64,000 bases of DNA, from NCBI RefSeq assembly GCF_000165395.2, contig NC_010575.1, positions 605,001-669,000 of the forward strand. The letters run 5' to 3'. The translations under genes were made by a program, and so were the position numbers. Source of the DNA: Babesia bovis T2Bo (taxonomy: Eukaryota; Apicomplexa; Aconoidasida; Piroplasmida; Babesiidae). Below the pieces are notes generated by a model, which was given only the letters and a program-made list of their open reading frames with translations, ran no database searches and was not told where the DNA came from. Each line of letters opens with the position of its first letter. The first letter of the stretch is position 1. Shown here piece after piece: positions 55,671 through 64,000 of the stretch.

Positions 55671-55818
55671 TAAACCTTACACATCTATATAAATACACTT
55701 GGCTATAGCCAATAAAGTAAAATTAAATCGGTATAGCACGTTGGCATGGTGTGCAATGCACCCAGTAATGTGTTGCCATACTGGTGGCGGAATGCTTTGT
55801 TTTAACTACGACCGGCCG

Positions 55819-58800
55819 TTAGTCAAGGCCAAGGGGCACTGTGTCCTATAAGAGCGAAAGATATATTACCTACCTTGTTGATTACCGATATAGCTTCCCT
55901 CATAGACACGCGGCGAGCGGTACTGGTACCACCCGAATTGCATACCTCGTAAAACACCTCCCCGGGTCGCAAAAGCTCGGGACTGTGCATGATATGAATT
56001 GGTAAATCACTGTAACTAACCGGAACGTAGTTAGGATACACTGTGAACCCTCATTGCACTGACGTGATAGTAGCTGAGATACGTTGAGGCGATAGTTATC
56101 ATCCAGGGCAGCGTCAATCTCATCCAGTAGATAGAATGGCGCCGTATGTAAGCGCTGAGCAGCCAGGATGAACGCCAGGGACACTAGTGTCTTTTGTCCA
56201 CCGGACAACTGGTATAGCTGCATACGCTCGGCATCGGGGCTAAATGACACTTGTAGATCCAAGCCGGTAAAAGTCTCCTCATCAGGGCTGTCCACAAAGC
56301 ATTCTGTAAACTGTTATGCAAATGCGCGACCAAGCCTACCGGGCAAGCAAACAGCCACGCTTGACGAAATGTCGCCAACGGACGCATCACGCCGTATCAG
56401 AACCTGGTGTCAATAATGCACAATAGTAACCACATACCGCTTGTAAACGACCGCCGGTAACCAGTTCCGCAAAGGTTGCGGAAAGCTTTTGATTCAGCTG
56501 CGATAGCATCTGGACCAGGTTAGCGTCCTTCTGGCTCTTTAGCGCTTGTATAGACTTTAGTATCGCCGCGTGAGAGCGCGTCATGCGCTCTTGACGGTCC
56601 TTCAGGCCAGTAAATTCAGCTACATGTAATGTGGGTGCCACAAACAGACATACCACGCAGTGCAGCGTACTCATCCTCGGCGCCGTGACTGGATAAATCA
56701 AACTTGGCGCAACGCTTGTTGAGCTCAGAGAGCCTAGATATGACATGCTCCTTATCCTTGATAGGCACCGACTCCGCCTCGCGTATAACCGCTGGGTCCA
56801 CCTTAGACAGCTCCTCTTCAGAGTCCTTCAGCGATACCCTGGACAATGCTTCAACAAACAATCTACATTACCTTAGAGTAGACACCGCCTGGGTAGTTTC
56901 ATGTAGCCGTGATGTAACATCAGATAAATCAGCCTTCTTCGAGACAAGCTCGGTGTCCAGCTGGTGTAGACGGGAGCATAACTCATCACGGCGCTGACGT
57001 ATGCTATCGAGCTCTTGATACGATTCCACAAGCTCGGTGTCCATGGAATCACGGTTTTGACGAAGTTGCTTTAACTTCGAACCTAATTCTGCCACATGGT
57101 TTTCATACTCCTCCAACATCTGCATTGTAGTGATTATCCGCTTGGCTACGGTATTGCGCTTGTTACATAGCTCCGATATACTATCTTTTAATCCATGGAA
57201 CCTCGCTTCATAGCCAAGCTTCTCACCACGTAAACGAGATAAATCAGATTCTAGAACAGCCTGGCGTTCCGCCAACGCAGCAACCTCAGCTGGTGATGGA
57301 GTCAGGGACCTCTCGAATACCGCAATCTGCTCGTCCCATGATTTTATCTGCTGCAACAGCCGCTCCTTGGTATTGTCAGACAACTTCTGGCGGATAACCT
57401 CCTCCTGACTCTTCAAATGCTGGGCGGTAATCTGCATTTGACGCAGCTTGGCCTGCACATCTTGCCGTGCTGCCTTAGCAGCATTGTGCTTCTGGCTGAG
57501 TGCCGCCTGTTGCTGTGAAAGTGTTACTTAGTATGTAACCTTACTAACCGTATCTAATGACGCAAGCTCAGTAGTCAGGGTTGTAACGTACTCACACAGC
57601 TTCCGTAGCTCCGAGTCCCGTGATTTCATAGTGGAATACAGGCTTAATACCGACTCAGTCAAATCTATGTACCCGCCTGAAACCGACCCCCGGTGATAGA
57701 ACACCTGGCCATCGGGGGTTACACAATTAACCTGCATGGGCAGTATGCGCCCTGCAACCTCGGCGTTTTCAACCAAGCAGAAACTACCCAGCAGTGAACG
57801 TAAAGCTGGTTGGATCAAGTCATCATAACGGACACACTCTATAAGCGGCATTGCCTCATCACGATTTAGGTCTATACCAGATGCCTTACCACGGTCAGTA
57901 CCAGTTGCCGCCAACATATCAAGGGGCACAATGCGGATATTGCCATAGTGAGTGCCGGCACCCTCCACGTAACTCATAAGTGACCTTGCACAAGCCATTG
58001 TGCGGACTATGATAGTGAACAACTTGGTGCCAAGGGTCTGCTCAATGGCAACCCTAAAAGCATCGGGTATGGTCAATAAGTCAAGTAGGAAACCTACGTA
58101 ATCACTGCGATGCGCAGCGGAACTATCACTTGCCAACCAGTCCTTCACCATGGACAAGGTACTATTATGGGACAGCGCAACCTTGCTGAAGCTCTTCTCG
58201 GCGTCACCGTACTGCACCCGAAGTGTAGATAGCTTCATGTTATTAACGGATAGCTCATGCTGCTTGACACGGCGCTGCTCCACTAGCACTTCAAGCTCCT
58301 CGCTGCATTGCTGGACAGTCTCAGATTTAGATATGTACAAGGCATCAAGCTGTCTCAATTCAGCCTGTACCCGTTCTAAATCAAGGTTACATCGTGTGAG
58401 TGAGTTGGATAGCACCAACTGCTGTGAGTCAATCTCCTTTATACTAGCGTAGGCGTCCACCTTCTTATGTTCAAGGCGATCTATCATATCCTGTATTTTT
58501 TCACCAGGGTTCCGTTGCCGGTGCAACACCTCACTCAACTCAGTTTCAATCTCCTGGATGCGTTGACTGATATCGGAGCAATTACGCTCGGTATCAGATA
58601 GCGACACTGAACTCTCATCTATGTGCTGGGTTAAAGACGACATCTCATGCTCAAGCTCGCCCTTGGTGTGGACCAGTACATTGATCTCATTTCGAACAGA
58701 GGATATATCAGACTCCACATCTGCGATAGTAGCACTTAAACCGGATATCTCAGATTCAGTGACCCTCGAGGTGTCCATGGACTCGACAATGGACAGCGCA

Positions 58801-59685
58801 TTACGCGCCTCTTTAATGTCCATGCCCAGTAAATCAATCCGTGTTTGCAATGTGCCAATGGCCTCTGTATGGCTGAATTCCAATGATATTTTAGCTTGTA
58901 GATCTTCGCGCAGCTGAGCTACTTTATGAAGAAGCAGCCGCGCATTTAAAACGCGACGCTCGGCGTCCAAAACCGACCACTCCTCGGTTGCCTCCCGTTG
59001 TATCGCTAGGGACTCTAACTTGCGCTCGATCTGCGATAACTGGGTGTCTACAGAGCTGGAAGTCACATCGTAGTCCTGAAGCAGCTTCAGGGACTCATCG
59101 ATCTTAGAGTCGAAAGATCGATGGCCAATAACATCCCGAAATGCCAAAAGACGCTCCTCCGAGGTCAGGTTACACAACTTGCCCACTGCACCCTGCTTCA
59201 CTATGAAATGCAGGTCATTGCGATAGGAGGCACTCTGCTTGCTAAAGGGGATCAGATTCACACTCTCTAGCAGCTGGCGGTAGTCCTTCCGTGACATCTG
59301 GCGGCCGTTAACCAGGTACAAATCCTTTGAACGGGAGAATATACGCTTCAAGCGCAATTCACCATCGTCGTCAACCACGGATCTCGCACGGGAGTCACTG
59401 GAAATGTCAAAAATAACCTCCACATTCGCAGTGTACTCCTCGTCTTCGGATGACTCAATACCCCGGTAGAGGTAGTACTCCCGATTCGTTTGCTCCAGGT
59501 TCTCCGCCAAGGCAAAGCTCACAGCCAGCAGCACGTTGCTCTTGCCGGAGCCATTTTGGCCAACTGGGAAGTTATAATCATTTATAACTAGACATACCAA
59601 TTACATTGTAGCCCTTGCTGAATTGAAATGAGCACTGATCCCGGTACGTCCGGAATCCACAAAGGTTTACCTCCTTGATATACAT
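55819..59685 (-). CDS. SMC3: Cohesin subunit SMC3
   Basis: Nine exons (59685-59598, 59563-57549, 57512-56872, 56838-56654, 56619-56438, 56403-56340, 56303-56021, 55982-55874, 55845-55819) encode about 1197 aa, the normal SMC length. Exon 1 starts MYIKEVNLCGFRTYRDQ, typical of SMC3; the first junction restores the Walker A GQNGSGKS. Long coiled coils flank a hinge (about 500-670, with FTIIVRTMACARSL and CVTPDGQVF). Near the end are the signature LSGGQKTLVSLAFILA and Walker B FYLLDEIDAALD, then TTFRPELL. SMC3 pairs with SMC1 in cohesin, which holds sister chromatids. The last 28-nt intron (55873-55846) is shorter than any other here; without it the protein ends at 55823 with a different tail. 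Confidence 0.9.
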
Positions 59686-60026
59686 TAGAACTCCTAAACG
59701 CAATAGAATCCTACACCAAAGGGTGCCATTGCAACATCGTGATGTGTGGGCAAGGAATCATCACAAGAGCGCGGAAAATATAGCTAAACCCACAATGTAT
59801 CTACAGTGAATTTTCTTTTTAACATATATACTCGATTGCAGTACTCTTAACGAGGTACTGCGAGCATTCATGCCACCCAGTGTCTAGGATGGGTCACACA
59901 CTCCAAGTAGAAACACACAATAAGTCATATAGTGAACTCAGCTGTGTTCTAGCATTGTACCCTAAGGCATACTATTACAAGTTCCAGCTATACAAAACAG
60001 TACATTAGACAAAGTACTATATGCAA
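59686..60026. other. Intergenic region, 341 bp, with a hairpin
   Basis: Between the SMC3 start and the 3' end of the 808-aa gene. An inverted repeat near 59838-59861 pairs GCAGTAC with GTACTGC (one bulged base) around a short loop. Otherwise AT-rich with no gene. It should hold the SMC3 promoter. Confidence 0.4.
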
Positions 60027-62453
60027 TCACTCCCTGACTTCCAGGAATAAAGCGCGTTCAGGCCACCAAGTAGCTTTCATATGGTTCTGCCTGGAGGAAG
60101 TATACGACTTGAGCGACCGAAGCCAACGCTCACGGTGCTCGGGAGCCAGGAACTCAAAGTCAACGCATTTGAATACGCTGCGCCCAGACCTAAATATACT
60201 TCGCGACTCTACCGAGGTCCTCCCACCAAAACGGACCCTTAAGCCCCAACCCCAAAGTAAAAGTGAGTTTTCAATGATGTACCTACCGGACAACTCGCGC
60301 GGAGATTCGGAATCAGTGGTACCACAGCTGTAAAGTTCAGCATCGCTCTCAGACATGTTCATGTTAGATCTCCGCTCGTGCTCAATGGCGTACACAGCAA
60401 TTACATCCAACATATCTAGCATACCAACAGGCTGCAGCGATGACTCATCGTTGAACAGCAGCACCATGCCACCGAATAGCGCCAAACGATGCCGGAGGTC
60501 ACCTGCAATCCACGTATAGTTCATAGGTGTGCATCTATTATCCAGTTCGTGGACTACGTAGTCCAACAGGTCCAAGTGTGACTTGGGTGCTACCTGCTTG
60601 TCGCTAGTTGATAGCACGTTGGCCCAAAAGTCATTGGAGCACCCACTGGGGTCGTCCTGGTCAAATTCATATCCCATCTTAATCCGCTCCAGGCAATCGA
60701 AAAGGAGCCCAATGTGGTAGCTACTCTGGGTATCAGCAGGGCCCAGGTTGATATTGCAGAAACTGTCCCAAATGGCCATTGAGTTGAATATTATCCTCTC
60801 GGCACTGTAGCCACCACGCGTTACCTTAGCCCCGAAAGCACTTATAACCCTGGAAAAAAGCTCTACGCAAATGGCATCGCGCACAACCCTTGTGCAACCA
60901 CGAATTACATTGCTCAACTCACCCTTGGGGCCTATAAGCAGCTTGTCATCGGAATACAGCAGCTCCCACCAGAGTTGACCTGGTTTGCGATCTTCAATTA
61001 TATCCAGAGCGGGCTCCACAATGCGGTTGACTAACGCCAAAACAGTTTTACGAAAAACATGCTTTATGCGTTGCAGAGTAGCGATATATACCAGAACGCC
61101 ATCTCCCCATTGCAAGCGCTTTAAACGTTCCTTATTGGAACCGCCGTCACCCTTCAGTAAAAGGTCGCCATGGACACGGAATGCCGTGACCAACGATGAG
61201 TCTGCCCTTGAGCCTAGAATGTCAACCACCCATGCAGTATAGCCGAAATCCACCTCGTGAAGCAGCTCCACCATACCGGATAGCATCTCAAGGCGCTCGA
61301 AGGCATCCACAGTACCGTGAGGTGGGCCCTGGGAGTCAATGTACCGTGAAAACGTCTCGAATAGAAGGACATTGGCTATAGTCACCAGTGAAGCCATCAT
61401 CACGTCCACCCAGCTCTCCTTGGCCATGTCCACCACCTTCTTAAACATCACGTAGTCAACGTCACGCACCTCGTCATCCTCAAGACTGCCCATGAGCTGG
61501 GACCATAACACACTCTCGTCATGTTTCAGATCAAGTACGCGTGCCAGATCCCTAAATATTCGGGTGTCTAAAGTGCCGTGTTGCCCCGATACTATACTTA
61601 CGGCATTCAGGGCGTTCCTGAGGTCACCCAGTTTCAACACTCCACATCTATCATCTATATCTTCACATAGAAATGGCACCTTCTTCTCCACGCCATTGGT
61701 ACGTATCCACCATGCATTACGAAGGGCAAACCGGGTTAACCTCAGCATGATTGCATATAGGCTATTCCGAATACGGACGTAGCGAATGTCGTTCATAGAC
61801 AGGATATTATCCAGGTTAATGAAATAACAACGCAACCTTATGCAATCGTAGATATCCACACGGCATACACGCATAAGCACATTTTCATACAGATCCATCA
61901 CGGGGTCCATGTAATACCGGCAAAATATATCGACATCCGATGACACCGCGCGGGCTTCATTAGTAATCTTGTCAAGTATACCCGGCTCCACTTGTACGTC
62001 ACGGCCTTCAACCATATCCACCAGTGATTCACGAGATAAACCACTAACGGAATTCAGCGACGTCACGATACAAGCGGCGGCTTCCCTGTTGGAAGCATCG
62101 CCGCTTGTACGATTTATAGCATGACCATTTACATCGGAATCAAGATATTCAGGGCAACGCTTCAACCAAGCGGCGCCACGTCGAATATGCAAGTGCAGCA
62201 CTTGCATAAAACCAGATACGTGCAAATCCAAACCTTTCAAGACGTTGCGGAATACCCGTAACCGATGCAAGCCAGCCTTGTCCTTGAAGCCAACAAAGGC
62301 AGGATTTACCTGCAACTGCTGTTGATGGAAGCCATTCTGACCCTCAATTGAACCGCCCACAGCAACTATGAAGTCGCATATGGAATCGTCCAGAAGATCT
62401 AGATCACGCGCGGCACTCTCTATGGCAAAGCAATTCACACCAATGTCACCCAT
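60027..62453 (-). CDS. Hypothetical protein, 808 aa
   Basis: Single exon from ATG 62453; an upstream in-frame codon (62471) is GTG and was not used. Mostly alpha-helical with little low complexity. Segments such as LRVFRNVLKGLDLHVSGFMQVLHLHIRRG and YAIMLRLTRFALRNAWWIRTNG recur as amphipathic helices. A region at about 290-360 (CGVLKLGDLRNALNAVSIV... LWSQLMGSLEDDEVRDVDYVMFKKVV) has a faint EF-hand-like spacing without clear calcium ligands. The C terminus contains a WGWGLRVRFGGRTSVESRSIFRSG stretch and FLAPEHRERWLRSLKSY, which resembles the helix end of a PH-type domain. No signal peptide or membrane helix. A helical scaffold or tethering factor is plausible, but I cannot assign a family. Confidence 0.7.
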   Translation of the reverse strand: MGDIGVNCFAIESAARDLDLLDDSICDFIVAVGGSIEGQNGFHQQQLQVNPAFVGFKDKAGLHRLRVFRNVLKGLDLHVSGFMQVLHLHIRRGAAWLKRCPEYLDSDVNGHAINRTSGDASNREAAACIVTSLNSVSGLSRESLVDMVEGRDVQVEPGILDKITNEARAVSSDVDIFCRYYMDPVMDLYENVLMRVCRVDIYDCIRLRCYFINLDNILSMNDIRYVRIRNSLYAIMLRLTRFALRNAWWIRTNGVEKKVPFLCEDIDDRCGVLKLGDLRNALNAVSIVSGQHGTLDTRIFRDLARVLDLKHDESVLWSQLMGSLEDDEVRDVDYVMFKKVVDMAKESWVDVMMASLVTIANVLLFETFSRYIDSQGPPHGTVDAFERLEMLSGMVELLHEVDFGYTAWVVDILGSRADSSLVTAFRVHGDLLLKGDGGSNKERLKRLQWGDGVLVYIATLQRIKHVFRKTVLALVNRIVEPALDIIEDRKPGQLWWELLYSDDKLLIGPKGELSNVIRGCTRVVRDAICVELFSRVISAFGAKVTRGGYSAERIIFNSMAIWDSFCNINLGPADTQSSYHIGLLFDCLERIKMGYEFDQDDPSGCSNDFWANVLSTSDKQVAPKSHLDLLDYVVHELDNRCTPMNYTWIAGDLRHRLALFGGMVLLFNDESSLQPVGMLDMLDVIAVYAIEHERRSNMNMSESDAELYSCGTTDSESPRELSGRYIIENSLLLWGWGLRVRFGGRTSVESRSIFRSGRSVFKCVDFEFLAPEHRERWLRSLKSYTSSRQNHMKATWWPERALFLEVRE

Positions 62454-62590
62454 TGCGCAAAGCCAGTACACATTAAATTACCTAAAGAATTGCGGGATAA
62501 CCCGCAATGTAATCAAGTATAACTAGCATGTTTTGTGATTGCAAATTACGATAGAGTACTGTATATAGACTGGGGCAGTAAACTGGTGTA

Positions 62591-63231
62591 TTAAGGGCGA
62601 CTTGCAATTACACACCTGAACTTATAGACACCCTGATCGTCTACAACAGCAACTACAGTGCGACACTCGTCACACCGAGCTATACAGTCAGTGGAAGCAG
62701 TGTGTACACCACCAGGACCACGTTTAGCGGTATATACGATATCAGATGAAGATTCTGCAGGTGTATCTGTATCTTCTGTAGCACCAAATTCCACAGTGAC
62801 GTTCACAGCTTCATTGGATTCAAATAGACCAAAGGAATTTCTACATTTATATAAGGGAACACAGCAGGCTTACATTCTACATTTGTAACATATAGGAGTG
62901 AAACAACCCGGGCAACATAACACAGCATCTGAACTTCCTTCAGAAAGCCCTGAAGTCCAAATAAACTAGGGAATCGCTACAGAAGACCCACCAAATGTAT
63001 CGCGCACGAACTCTGCATCGGATTCATCCACATCAGAGGCATAGCATTCTTCAGGAAGCGGTACAGAGTTAGTGTCGGTATCTGTAGGTGTAATGTGTGA
63101 ACCTATAGCGCTGGTATGGAATAGTCCTATCGCACAACCAGGCAAATGCTACACAGACCATAGTACCCACCTGGATGGATTGTTAGACCGATTTTATACT
63201 TATTTCTAAAATAACCAGTATCACGGCTCAT
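62591..63231 (-). CDS. E2F-associated phosphoprotein (EAPP)-like zinc protein
   Basis: Four exons (63231-63171, 63102-62992, 62949-62874, 62840-62591) with introns of 68, 42 and 33 nt encode 165 aa. Only the joined protein shows the EAPP C-terminal domain: SSDAVLCCPGCFTPICYKCR, where CPGC..CYKC is the first metal pair, and later CIARCDECRTVVAVVDDQGVYKF with a CDEC pair and terminal hydrophobic residues. The N terminus (MSRDTGYFRNKYKIGL) and an acidic EECYASDVDESDAEF stretch precede it. The human member regulates E2F-driven cell-cycle genes; its role here is unknown. The exon 2 donor was taken as GTGGGT because the nearer GT breaks the frame. It is divergent from RPS26. Confidence 0.75.
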
Positions 63232-63425
63232 TTTTAAGTGCCATAAGGCCTATATGACTACGGCCCTCTGGCCCCCGTGGGGGGAGGCTCTGAACCCCGG
63301 TTCCCACAGCTGGCTACTGTTCCGTACATTGTGTTAAGCACTTAATAAATTCTAGAATTACTACTTTGACAGAACGCTGTCAATATCTGTAGCCCAGGAT
63401 TTGATTAAACTCCGTGTCTGTCACC

Positions 63426-63854
63426 ATGCCCACCAAACGCCGTAACGGAGGTCGCTCCAAGCACTCTAGGGGACGCGTACGCCCAATTCGTTGCAGCAAT
63501 TGTGGTCGTTCCGTACCAAAGGACAAGGCTATCAAGAGATTCAACGTTCGCAACATCGTCGACGCCAGCTCACAGCGTGATATCAAGGAAGCTTGCGCCT
63601 TCTCAAGTAAGTTATGTGTAATCTAACCACATCAAGTGTGTAATATATATCCAATAAGTCTGATGCCGTCGCTATATTTTGCCACAGCCTTTAACTTGCC
63701 CAAGTTGTACATCAAGCAGTGCTACTGTGTCTCATGTGCTATCCACTCCCGCGTAGTTCGCGTGAGGTCCGTTGAGGCCCGCAAGATCAGGACCTTCGTC
63801 CAGCCCAGGAGCATGCCCATGAGGATCAACGTGCCTCAGAACAAGGAGAACTGA
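63426..63854 (+). CDS. RPS26: 40S ribosomal protein eS26
   Basis: Exon 1 (63426-63606) and exon 2 (63688-63854), 81-nt intron, 115 aa. It starts [18 protein letters not shown], with the zinc pair CSNCGR near residue 24 and CVSCAIHS after the splice; the junction gives [17 protein letters not shown]. The C terminus ends with the Arg-rich [21 protein letters not shown]. eS26 lies at the mRNA exit channel of the small subunit. Its start is 194 bp from the divergent EAPP gene. The last 146 bases of the window after the stop show no further gene. Confidence 0.95.
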
Positions 63855-64000
63855 GGTCAGGGCACGCACAATACTCGCAAGTTGCTATCGAAACAACCTG
63901 AGTTAATGTTATAAAACTTAGAATTCACAATACTTCCAGCGTGTCGTAACGGCCATGCAAGCTATGGTCACAATACGTGGCATGGTATTCAATGCCAATA

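Noticed and set aside
62454..62471. Upstream extension of the 808-aa protein
   Set aside because: The first codon is GTG; the first ATG is 62453.

Overview
The window looks like nuclear chromosome DNA of a piroplasmid apicomplexan, most likely a Babesia sensu stricto species; the genus is an inference. Four things point there. Genes are packed on both strands. Almost every gene can be rebuilt only by removing GT-AG introns, most of them 32-39 nt long. The apicomplexan glideosome light chain MTIP/MLC1 is present. Two proteins carry signal-plus-transit leaders of the kind used for the apicoplast: an HU protein and a KsgA-type rRNA dimethylase. Base composition is moderate, less AT-rich than Theileria or Plasmodium by eye.

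Layout. 1-8.8 kb: end of an M3 metallopeptidase, ankyrin/TPR protein, MTIP, COPI-associated membrane protein, Varp-like VPS9 protein (minus) and phosphopantetheine adenylyltransferase. 8.8-14.4 kb: gene-poor, with an A20/AN1 zinc-finger gene, one hypothetical gene and several strong hairpins. 14.4-24.5 kb: apicoplast KsgA, a free-standing adaptin-ear protein, a small two-TM protein, TAF5 and Rab escort protein. 25.7-38.6 kb: a large polytopic membrane protein, a hypothetical protein, SNRNP27, a SMARCAD1/Fun30-type remodeller, CCT gamma and a SAP/HTH-like protein. 39.3-44.5 kb: a 60-aa two-exon gene, tRNA-Ser(GCU), alpha-tubulin, RPL32 and a TBC RabGAP. 44.9-55.7 kb: AP-4 epsilon head to head with a signal-peptide PH-like protein, SPC3, prefoldin 4, apicoplast HU, a coiled-coil protein, casein kinase 1, a small ORF and a proline-rich protein. 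55.8-63.9 kb: SMC3, an 808-aa unknown, an EAPP-like zinc protein and RPS26.

There is no operon structure. The membrane-traffic genes (VPS9, REP, TBC, AP-4 epsilon, ear protein, COPI-associated) act in one cellular process but are dispersed. SMC3, TAF5, the SNF2 remodeller and SNRNP27 are nuclear housekeeping genes.

The most interesting signal is a perfectly identical 140-bp direct repeat (15420-15559 and 18435-18574). Each copy sits inside the first coding intron of one of two neighbouring minus-strand genes. Read in the sense direction it has two hairpins separated by an ANANNA-like box, and copy 1 ends in ACA plus three bases. I read it as a recently duplicated intron-encoded H/ACA-type snoRNA. 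Ignoring it gives wrong starts for both host genes. A second, weaker candidate lies in the RPL32 intron.

All exon models were made by eye from frame, splice-site and family continuity. No search or transcript data were used.
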